Assembly (NCBI GenBank): GCA_036388855.1
Contig: DASVRA010000033.1
Span: 1 to 64,000, forward strand
Origin: DASVRA01 sp036388855
GTDB taxonomy: Bacteria > Pseudomonadota > Alphaproteobacteria > Caulobacterales > Caulobacteraceae
Direction: 5' to 3'
DNA: 64,000 bases
The translations under genes were made by a program, and so were the position numbers. Under the pieces are notes generated by a model. That model was not told where the DNA came from. It saw only the letters and a program-made list of their open reading frames with translations, and made no database searches. Below, piece after piece: positions 8,704 through 15,935 of the stretch. Within the stretch, counting starts at the first letter, position 1. Each line of letters begins with the position of its first letter.

Positions 8704-9885
8704 CTAAACCGCCCCGCCCGCTTCGTCGAAATAGCGTTCGATCGCCGCCGCCATCGCCTCCACCAAGCGCCTGCGTCCGCGCGAGTCGGCGAGCAGGGCT
8801 TCGTCTTCGGCGTTGGAGAGGAAGCCCATCTCCAGCAGCACGGCCGGCACGTCCGGCGCCAGCAGCACCACGAAGCCGGCGCTGCGGTGGCTGCCGCGCA
8901 GGAGCGGCGTCCGCTCCGACAAGCGCTGGAGCAGGCCCTCGGCGAAGGCGGAGGAGCGGCTGGTGGTGGCGCGCTGGGTGAGGTCGAGCAGGATGCGCTC
9001 AACGGTGCGGTCGCCGGCCCCCATCCCGGCCTTTGTCAGCCCCGCCGGCCCTTCCGTCAGCCTGCCCGCGGCGCGCTCGGCCCCTTCGGGCGACAGGGTG
9101 TAGACCGAGGCGCCGCGCAGGCCCGGCTCGGAACCGGAGTCGGCGTGGAGCGAGACGAACAGGTCCGCGCCGGCCTGGCGCGCGATCCGCACCCGCGAAT
9201 CGAGCGGGATCAGCTCGTCCCCGGCGCGGGTCAGCACCACCTCGTAGCGGCCGCCCGCCTCCAGCCGCCGCTTCAGCTCCAGCGCGGCGGCCAGGGTGAC
9301 TTCTTTTTCGAGCAAGGAGGCGCCCTGGGCCCCCGGGTCGCGGCCGCCGTGGCCGGCGTCCACCACGATCACCTTCTTCACCTGAAGGGGCTCGTCGCGG
9401 CCTGTCAGCCGCCGCGGCGCGTCCTGCGCCGGAGCGACGGCAGCCGGCCCGGTCGCCTCCAAATCGACGACGTAACGGTAGGACGAATAGCCCTCTCCGG
9501 GCGGGAGCAGAAAGCGGCGCTGCACCCGCGCCGGTCCCTTCAGCGCCAGCTTTAGCCGGGAGCCGCCCGCCTGGGGCTCCGTCCGCCAGCTTTCCACCAA
9601 GCCCGAGCCGCGCCCGCTCAAGGCGCCGGGAGACGCCGCTCCGGCCAGTTTGATCTGCAACAGGCTGGGGGTTTCGCTCCCGTCCAGCACCCGCCCCTTC
9701 GCTGGACGGTCGAGTTCCACCACGACCCGGGTGGTGCGGGCGTCGCCGCCGAAGCGAACCGCGCGCACGCCCTTGCCGTCGGCGCCGTGAGAGGCGGCGG
9801 CCGCGGCGATGCAGCCGACCGCGCCCGCGACCGCGCTCAACCGCGCCGCCACCGCCAACGATCTACGGAGCGCGCCTGCGCCCAT
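8704..9885 (-). CDS. N-acetylmuramoyl-L-alanine amidase (AMIN + Amidase_3), AmiC type
   Basis: The protein has an N-terminal export signal, an AMIN-like beta domain (about residues 40-140) and a C-terminal zinc amidase domain. The zinc-site motifs are DAGHGGRDPGA, a conserved Glu in LEKEVTL, SLHAD, and the catalytic Glu in LLEMGFLSN. It cleaves the amide between MurNAc and L-Ala, usually during daughter-cell separation. An upstream TTG at 9912 would add nine residues. I prefer the ATG at 9885 because GAAGGGCAGG sits just before it. It is divergent from rne and upstream of the PBP1A gene. Confidence 0.9.
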   Translation of the reverse strand: MGAGALRRSLAVAARLSAVAGAVGCIAAAAASHGADGKGVRAVRFGGDARTTRVVVELDRPAKGRVLDGSETPSLLQIKLAGAASPGALSGRGSGLVESWRTEPQAGGSRLKLALKGPARVQRRFLLPPGEGYSSYRYVVDLEATGPAAVAPAQDAPRRLTGRDEPLQVKKVIVVDAGHGGRDPGAQGASLLEKEVTLAAALELKRRLEAGGRYEVVLTRAGDELIPLDSRVRIARQAGADLFVSLHADSGSEPGLRGASVYTLSPEGAERAAGRLTEGPAGLTKAGMGAGDRTVERILLDLTQRATTSRSSAFAEGLLQRLSERTPLLRGSHRSAGFVVLLAPDVPAVLLEMGFLSNAEDEALLADSRGRRRLVEAMAAAIERYFDEAGGAV

Positions 9886-10257
9886 CAAAGCCTGCCCTTC
9901 TAGCCTGCCCAAGCTATAACGACTCCGCCGCGTGGAGATTCGGTAAAGCTGTGGCTAACCGTCGCGCCCTTCCTATTTGCGGTGGATTGTTGCAGACTCT
10001 CCAGAGCGCGCCGAGGTTCCCCTCCGCGTCGCGAGACACCCGCGCCGGCCGGCCGCGCAAGCGCCGCCGTCGCCCCCATCCCTTCGCGCCATTCCGGCGC
10101 GTCACGGACTCACAAGCCATGGGCCGCCCCATGCACGCTCCGATCCGGCTTTTGGCCGATCCCGCCGCCGATGACGCGGCGGGCCTGCGTGCGCGCGCCC
10201 CCACAACAAACCGGCGCCCCGGGCCCTGCCCGCGCGCGCGCCGTGGAGACACGTTCA
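9886..10257. promoter_or_regulatory. amidase/rne divergent region with structured rne 5' leader
   Basis: This 372-base region has no convincing gene. On the rne side it contains perfect hairpins: CGCGCC/GGCGCG with a 5-base loop at 10085-10101, and CCCGCCGC/GCGGCGGG with a 7-base loop at 10161-10183. An imperfect GATC-CGGC/GCC-GATC hairpin lies just before the second. The rne start has GGAGA at 10245-10249. Known fact: in Escherichia coli the rne 5' UTR hairpins mediate feedback by RNase E. That the same applies here is inference, and the transcription start is unknown. Confidence 0.5.
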
Positions 10258-12813
10258 ATGCCCAAGATGATGCTGATCGACGCAGCGCACGCCGAGGAGA
10301 CTCGCGTCGCCGTCGTGGACGGGACCCGGATCGAGGAGTTTGATTTCGAAAGCCGCGCGCGAAAGCAGCTGCGCGGCAACATCTACCTCGCCAAGGTCAC
10401 TCGCGTAGAGCCCAGCCTGCAGGCCGCCTTCATCGAATACGGCGGCAACCGGCACGGCTTTCTCGCCTTCAACGAGATCCATCCGGACTACTACCAGATC
10501 CCTCTCGCCGACCGCGAAGCGCTGCTGCGCGAAGAGGCCGAGGAGAACGAGCGCAGCCGCAAGAACGGCAACGGCCATGCCTCGACCTCATCGGACGCTG
10601 AGGCTGCCGAGGGCGAAGAGTCGGCCGGCGAGGACGACGACGACCTGCTGGACGAGGAGGTCGAGCGCCGCCGCCGCCGTCTGCTGCGCCGCTACAAGAT
10701 CCAGGAGGTGATCAAGCGCCGGCAGATCATGCTGGTGCAGGTGGTCAAGGACGAGCGGGGGGCCAAGGGCGCCTCGCTGACCACCTACCTGTCGCTGGCC
10801 GGCCGCTACTGCGTGCTGATGCCCAACACCGCGCGCGGCGGCGGGGTCAGCCGCAAGATCGAGTCCGCCACCGACCGCAAGCGGCTCAAGGGCGTGATCT
10901 CGAGCCTGGGCGTGCCCGAGGGCATGGGCCTGATCGTGCGCACCGCCGGCGCCAAGCGCACCAAGGCGGAGATCAAGCGCGACTACGACTACCTCGTGCG
11001 CCTGTGGGAGAACATCCGCGAGACGACGATGAAGTCGATCGCGCCGGCGCTGATCTACGAGGAGGAAGACCTCGTGAAGCGCGCCGTGCGCGACATGTAC
11101 GACAAGGACGTCGACGCGATCCTGGTCGAGGGCGAGGAGGCTTACCGCGAGGCGCGCGACTTCATGCGCATGATCATGCCCTCGGCGGCCAAGAAGGTGC
11201 AGCCCTACCGCGACCCTGCGCCGGTGTTCGTCGCCCACAAGATCGAGGACAGCCTCTCGCAGATCTATTCGCCGGTCGTGCCGCTCCGCTCCGGCGGCTA
11301 CCTGGTGATCAACCAGGCCGAGGCGCTGGTCGCCATCGACGTCAACTCGGGCAAGTCCACCCGTGAGCGCGGCATCGAGGCCACGGCGCTGAAGACCAAC
11401 ATGGAGGCCGCCGAGGAGGCCGCGCGCCAGCTGCGCCTGCGCGACCTGGCCGGCCTGATCGTGATCGACTTCATCGACATGGAGGAGGCGAAGAACAACC
11501 GCTCCGTCGAAAAGAAGCTCAAGGATTGCCTGAAGGACGACCGCGCCCGCATCCAGATGGGCAAGATTTCCGGTTTCGGGCTGATGGAGCTGTCGCGCCA
11601 GCGGCGCCGCACCGGCGTGCTCGAGGGCACAACCCACGTCTGCGCCCACTGCCAAGGCTCCGGGCGGGTGCGCTCGGTGGAGTCCAGCGCGCTGGCCGCG
11701 CTGCGCGCGGTCGAGATCGAAGCGGCGCGCAACGGCGCGGGCGTGATCAACCTGAAGCTCGCCCCCGATGTGGCTCTCTACGTGCTGAACGAGAAGCGCG
11801 CCTACCTCGCCCGGCTGCAGGAGACGCAGGGGCTGTTCGTCGCCGTGCAGATCGACGAGTCGATCGGCCACGCCGACCACGAGATCATTCGCGCCACCCG
11901 CGAGGAGGCCTTGCCGCCGGTCGCCTCCCTACCGGCTCCGGCTCCGATGCCCGTGGAAGCGGAAGCCGAGGCGGAAGACGACTACGAGGAAGAGGCTGAG
12001 GAGGACGAGGACGCGGACGAGGACGAAGATGACGGCGCGCCCGAGCGCGCCGCTTCGCCCCAGGCGGAGGGCTCCGGCCGCCGCCGCAGGCGCCGCCGGC
12101 GCGGCCGCCGCGACGAGGGGCCGTCCGATGAGGCTCACGCGTCTCAGCAGGCGGACCGGCCCGAGCAGCAGCCGACGGCGGAAACGGTCGACGGCGAAAG
12201 CGACGCCTCGCGCCGCCGCCGCCGCGGCCGGCGCGGCGGCCGCGCGGCGCCGGAGGCGCGGTCCACCGACCCCTACGGATGGACCCGGGCGCGCACGCCC
12301 GACGGTTCGGACCCCTACGGCTGGTATGACACCGCCCCACCGGTGGACCTGGAGGAGGCGCCCCCGCCGGCGCCCGCCAACGACGAGGAACCTGCGCCGC
12401 AGACTCAGCCCACGCTCGCCGAAATCCCGGATGCGCCGGTGGGCGACGCCCAGGCGGCGGTGATGGAGGACGTCTGGGTCGAGCTGCCTGCCGAGCCCGA
12501 GAAGCCGAAAAGCCGCCCGCGCCGCGGCCGGGGCCGCGCGGACAAGGCTGAAACCGCGCCCGCGGAGGCCGCCGACGGGGCGGCGCGGGCCGCGCCACTC
12601 TCCGAACCGGCTCCGGCTCCGGCTCCGGCCGATGTTGTGCTGGAGGTCGAAACCCCGACCACGGTGGAAGCCGCCAACGAAGACGCGGCGCCCGAACCGG
12701 CCGCCGCTTCGGCGGAACCCGCGCCGCCCCCCCCTCCCCCCGAGCCTGACCCGGCGGAAATCCTCGCGCCGCCGGAGAAGCCCAAGCGCGGGTGGTGGCG
12801 CCGGGGCGCGTGA
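10258..12813 (+). CDS. rne: ribonuclease E
   Basis: The 851-residue protein is the endonuclease that starts mRNA decay and processes stable RNAs. The catalytic half contains an S1 RNA-binding domain interrupted by an acidic/Arg-rich insert (about residues 95-150). Two aspartates are spaced as the Mg ligands of the family, Asp361 in IDVNSGK and Asp404 in IDFIDME, and the zinc-link CAHC lies at 462-465. The C-terminal 300 residues are disordered, alternating acidic runs and Arg-rich RNA-binding blocks. The end reads KRGWWRRGA, matching the Gly-Trp-Trp peptide that recruits PNPase in Caulobacter crescentus. The ATG at 10258 is chosen because the conserved N-terminus starts there with an RBS at 10245. 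Confidence 0.95.
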   Translation: MPKMMLIDAAHAEETRVAVVDGTRIEEFDFESRARKQLRGNIYLAKVTRVEPSLQAAFIEYGGNRHGFLAFNEIHPDYYQIPLADREALLREEAEENERSRKNGNGHASTSSDAEAAEGEESAGEDDDDLLDEEVERRRRRLLRRYKIQEVIKRRQIMLVQVVKDERGAKGASLTTYLSLAGRYCVLMPNTARGGGVSRKIESATDRKRLKGVISSLGVPEGMGLIVRTAGAKRTKAEIKRDYDYLVRLWENIRETTMKSIAPALIYEEEDLVKRAVRDMYDKDVDAILVEGEEAYREARDFMRMIMPSAAKKVQPYRDPAPVFVAHKIEDSLSQIYSPVVPLRSGGYLVINQAEALVAIDVNSGKSTRERGIEATALKTNMEAAEEAARQLRLRDLAGLIVIDFIDMEEAKNNRSVEKKLKDCLKDDRARIQMGKISGFGLMELSRQRRRTGVLEGTTHVCAHCQGSGRVRSVESSALAALRAVEIEAARNGAGVINLKLAPDVALYVLNEKRAYLARLQETQGLFVAVQIDESIGHADHEIIRATREEALPPVASLPAPAPMPVEAEAEAEDDYEEEAEEDEDADEDEDDGAPERAASPQAEGSGRRRRRRRRGRRDEGPSDEAHASQQADRPEQQPTAETVDGESDASRRRRRGRRGGRAAPEARSTDPYGWTRARTPDGSDPYGWYDTAPPVDLEEAPPPAPANDEEPAPQTQPTLAEIPDAPVGDAQAAVMEDVWVELPAEPEKPKSRPRRGRGRADKAETAPAEAADGAARAAPLSEPAPAPAPADVVLEVETPTTVEAANEDAAPEPAAASAEPAPPPPPPEPDPAEILAPPEKPKRGWWRRGA

Positions 12814-12878
12814 GCGGCTAGATTGGCGTTGGGGGCGTCTCGGCGCGCGGTTCGGCGCGCCGGCGCGGAGCAGGCCGG

Positions 12879-14297
12879 ATGATCGACGGCTCGAATAGCT
12901 TGGCCGCGGGCCGCCGGCTCGCGCTCGGCCTGTGCGCCGCCGCCGTTCTGGCCGCGCCCCTGCCCGCGCTGGCCCAGGAGCAGTCCCTCACCATCATCCG
13001 GGACGCCGAGGTGGAGGAGATCCTCCACCGCCAGTCCGACCCGATCTTCCGCGCCGCCGGCCTGGAGCCCAAGGCGGTGCAGATCATCCTGATCGGCGAC
13101 AAGGAGCTGAACGCCTTCACCAGCTCCGGCGGCGGCGCCGTGATCGGCCTGAATACCGGCATGATCATCGCGGCGAAGACGCCGGGCGAACTCGCGGGCG
13201 TGATCGCGCACGAGACCGGCCACGCCGCAGGCGGCCACATCGCCCGCTCCGACGTCGGCACGGGAGGCGCCCTGCGGACCATGCTGATCACCATGGGCCT
13301 GGGCGTGATCGCCGCCCTTGCCGGCGCCCCCGACGCCGGCGGGGCGCTGGTGGCCAGCTCCGGCTATTTCGCCACGCTGGACATGCTGGGCTACACCCGC
13401 GAGCAGGAGGGCCGCGCCGACCAGGCCGCCGCCACCTACCTCGACAAGGCCGGCCAGTCCGGCGCGGGCCTGGTCAGCTTCTTCAACCAGTTCCGCTACC
13501 AGGAGCTGTTCGACAACTCCAAGCGCTACCCCTACTTTCGCAGCCACCCCCTGGGCAGCGAGCGGATCGACGCGCTGCGCCTGCGGGTCGAGCGGCTGCC
13601 CAACTACAAGGTCGCCGACCCGCCCGAAGCGCTCGAGCAGCACAAGCTGATGGTGGCCAAGCTCAAGGCCTTCATCAACTATCCGCAGCAGACGCTCCAG
13701 GACTATCCGGAGACCGACACCTCGTTCGCGGCCCGCTACGCCCGCGCCATCGCCCACTACAAGGCCACAGAGACCGAGCGGTCGCTCAAGGACATCGACG
13801 CGCTGATCGCCGACTATCCAGCAAACCCCTACCTTCAGGAGCTGAAGGGCCAGGTGCTGTTCGAAACCGGCCGCTCGGCCGATGCCGAGGCCCCCTACCG
13901 CAAGGCGCTGGAGCTCAAGCCCGACCAGCCGCTGCTGCGCATGGCGCTGGGCCAGACGCTCGTGGCGCAGAACGACAAGGCCAAGCTGGACGAGGCGGTG
14001 CTGCTGCTACGCCGGGTGGCGGCGGAGGACCGCGACAACGCGCTGGTCTGGCGCATGTTGGCCCAGGCCTACGACGCCCGCGGCGAGGCCGGCCTGGCGC
14101 GGCTCGCCACGGCCGAAGAGAAGTTCACCTCGGGCCAGAAGACCGAGGCGCGGGTGTTCGGCATGAGGGCGCGCGAGCAGCTGCCGAAGAACTCGCCCGA
14201 ATGGCGGCGCGCCACCGATATCGTGCTTGTGTCGGAGCCGACCAAGGACGATCTGAAGATGCTCAGCCAGGAAGGCAGCGCCCCGCCCGCGCGCTGA
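12879..14297 (+). CDS. periplasmic M48 metalloprotease with TPR domain, BepA type
   Basis: The 472-residue protein has a signal peptide (about residues 1-32) and zinc motif HETGH at 111-115. The third ligand Glu is probably in the YTREQEGRADQ segment. TPR-like helices fill the C-terminal half. Relatives such as BepA act in the periplasm as chaperone/protease for outer-membrane protein assembly. It is preceded by GGAG and lies 65 bases after rne. The DsbA-like gene follows 27 bases later, so the two envelope quality-control proteins probably share a transcript. Confidence 0.88.
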   Translation: MIDGSNSLAAGRRLALGLCAAAVLAAPLPALAQEQSLTIIRDAEVEEILHRQSDPIFRAAGLEPKAVQIILIGDKELNAFTSSGGGAVIGLNTGMIIAAKTPGELAGVIAHETGHAAGGHIARSDVGTGGALRTMLITMGLGVIAALAGAPDAGGALVASSGYFATLDMLGYTREQEGRADQAAATYLDKAGQSGAGLVSFFNQFRYQELFDNSKRYPYFRSHPLGSERIDALRLRVERLPNYKVADPPEALEQHKLMVAKLKAFINYPQQTLQDYPETDTSFAARYARAIAHYKATETERSLKDIDALIADYPANPYLQELKGQVLFETGRSADAEAPYRKALELKPDQPLLRMALGQTLVAQNDKAKLDEAVLLLRRVAAEDRDNALVWRMLAQAYDARGEAGLARLATAEEKFTSGQKTEARVFGMRAREQLPKNSPEWRRATDIVLVSEPTKDDLKMLSQEGSAPPAR

Positions 14298-14324
14298 CCC
14301 CGCCCACCCGTCCGGAGTTCCCCT

Positions 14325-15053
14325 ATGCGCCTCGCGACCGCCCTGGCCGCAGCCCTGCTCCTGTCCGCCGGCTGCAGCCGCGCCGCCGAGCCCGCGCCCG
14401 CCGTCGACAAGGCCTTCGGTGACAAGGTCCGCGCCTATCTGCTGGCCCACCCCGAGGTCCTGGAGGAGGCGTCCGCCAAGCTGCAGGAGAAGAAGAAGGC
14501 GGACGCCGAAGCCCAGTCCGCCAGAGCGCTCGACCAGAACCGCCAGGCGCTGGAGCGCGATCCGCGCGACTATGTCGCCAACCCGAACGGCCGCATCACC
14601 GTCAGCGAGTTCTACGACTACCGCTGCCCGTATTGCATCACCATGGCGCCGCGGGTGGTGGAGCTGATCGCCAAGAACCCCGACGTGCGCTTCGTGTTCA
14701 AGGAGCTGCCGATCTTCGGCGCCGCCTCGGACCGCGCCGCCCACGCCGCGCTGGCGGTGAGGCGCGCCGGCGGCGACTACGTCGGCGTCCACCGCGACTT
14801 CATGGCCGCCAAGCCGCTCGACAATGCCGCCATCGACCGCGTCCTGCGCGCCCACAGGTTCGACCCGGCCCAGCTGGACGCCGAAGCCGCCAAGGTCCAG
14901 TCCGACAAGCACCTCGCCGACACCCGCGAACTCGCGGGCAAGCTCAACATCGAAGGCACTCCCGCCTTCGTGGTCGGCGACACCATGGTGATGGGCGCGG
15001 ACTGGGACCTGCTCCAGGCAGCCATTACCGGGGCGCGGGCGCAGGCGCGCTAA
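14325..15053 (+). CDS. DsbA-family thiol-disulfide lipoprotein, Com1/ScsC-like
   Basis: The 242-residue protein has a lipoprotein signal (LSAGC, Cys17). A helical N-terminal extension is followed by a thioredoxin fold with active site CPYC at 101-104 and the cis-proline segment GTPAFVVG near 213. It probably oxidises or isomerises disulfides in the periplasm, tethered to a membrane. The helical N-terminal extension resembles DsbA/ScsC members that trimerise, but oligomer state cannot be read here. It follows the M48 protease gene by 27 bases. Confidence 0.88.
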   Translation: MRLATALAAALLLSAGCSRAAEPAPAVDKAFGDKVRAYLLAHPEVLEEASAKLQEKKKADAEAQSARALDQNRQALERDPRDYVANPNGRITVSEFYDYRCPYCITMAPRVVELIAKNPDVRFVFKELPIFGAASDRAAHAALAVRRAGGDYVGVHRDFMAAKPLDNAAIDRVLRAHRFDPAQLDAEAAKVQSDKHLADTRELAGKLNIEGTPAFVVGDTMVMGADWDLLQAAITGARAQAR

Positions 15054-15140
15054 AGGGCTGAAGACGGTGGAGCGGGACTGAGTCTTCGCAAATGATCAGG
15101 CGAGTGGCCAAGACGCGGCCAAGTTCCCGCCGTATTCAGG

Positions 15141-15198
15141 ACTTTGTTCATCAAAGTTAACGAACACTGAAACCTTTACCGTTCATCGAGGGTTCATC
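15141..15198. promoter_or_regulatory. leader with hairpin and three GTTCATC repeats
   Basis: A perfect inverted repeat ACTTTG-TTCAT-CAAAGT lies at 15141-15157, followed by GTTAAC. The heptamer GTTCATC occurs three times, at 15146-15152, 15181-15187 and 15192-15198. The next start codon is at 15230, with GGGAG at 15216. These elements could be an operator or a leader structure for the secreted protein. Confidence 0.4.
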
Positions 15199-15229
15199 TC
15201 CTGGACCTCCAACCCGGGAGAAGACACCC

Positions 15230-15814
15230 ATGACCCTCAAGTTCGCACTGGCCGGGGCCGCCGCCCTGGCGCTGGCGGGCGCCGCCTCCGCGCAGACGCC
15301 CTCCTCTTCGTCCTCGACCACCACCACCGCCGCGCCCGCCACGACCCAGAGCGGCCCCTCGGCGACCCGCAACCCCGAAGACGCGCCGACCGCCAGCACG
15401 GGCGCCGCGGCCACCGGCGCCGCCGGCGAAGGACGCGCGGCCGGCTCGACCACCGTGAACCCCTCCGGCTCCACCTCGGCCTCGGGCACGGCGACGACCG
15501 GCGCGCCGACGATGCCGGAGCAGAACGCCTCCTCCACCAGCCCCGGCGCCAGCGGCTCCACCGGCGGCGGCAGCGCCACTGCCGGCACGGCCGGCAGCAG
15601 CAGCTCCGACGCCATGGGCGGCACGGGCACGTCCAGCACCACGGGCGCATCCACCACGGGCGCAACGGCTAGCGGGGGCGCCAACGCGACCGGCGCGGCC
15701 GCGTCAACGGCCGCCCACGCCGGCCACTACGGCCAGGGCTGGAACCAGCAGCGCTGCGACGAAGCCCGGCGCGCGGGGCGTCAAACCCCGAAGGGCGCCT
15801 GCCCGGCTTCCTGA
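15230..15814 (+). CDS. secreted low-complexity Ser/Thr/Ala/Gly-rich protein
   Basis: The 194-residue product has a clean Sec signal peptide (cleavage after ASA, residues 20-22). About 145 residues of Ser, Thr, Ala, Gly and Pro follow, almost without hydrophobic residues, so the mature protein should be disordered. The last 30 residues differ: GHYGQGWNQQRCDEARR and a second cysteine in KGACPAS, which could form one disulfide. The role is unknown; a wall- or surface-associated linker, or a stress-induced periplasmic protein, are possible. An intrinsic terminator follows 31 bases after the stop codon. Confidence 0.65.
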   Translation: MTLKFALAGAAALALAGAASAQTPSSSSSTTTTAAPATTQSGPSATRNPEDAPTASTGAAATGAAGEGRAAGSTTVNPSGSTSASGTATTGAPTMPEQNASSTSPGASGSTGGGSATAGTAGSSSSDAMGGTGTSSTTGASTTGATASGGANATGAAASTAAHAGHYGQGWNQQRCDEARRAGRQTPKGACPAS

Positions 15815-15844
15815 CCTCTTTCTCCGTTCCATCTCCACCGACTT

Positions 15845-15872
15845 GGGGAGCGCTCCGGCGCTCCCCTTTTTC
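15845..15872 (+). terminator. intrinsic transcription terminator
   Basis: A perfect 9-base stem GGGGAGCGC/GCGCTCCCC with a TCCG loop is followed by five T residues. It ends the transcript of the secreted low-complexity protein and separates it from the RTX gene starting at 15936. Confidence 0.92.
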
Positions 15873-15935
15873 TTTGGGGAATTGCTTCCCCCGGCCAGCC
15901 GTTGTGGAATGGGCGCGGGTGGATGGGAGGCTGGA

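Noticed and set aside
12405..13757. A 450-codon minus-strand open frame opposite the rne 3' end and the M48 gene
   Set aside because: It is a high-GC shadow of two genes with clear catalytic motifs; its composition is low-complexity.
15157..15170. CtrA-type site TTAA-N7-TTAAC
   Set aside because: Only one half (GTTAAC) is present; the second half is missing at the required spacing.
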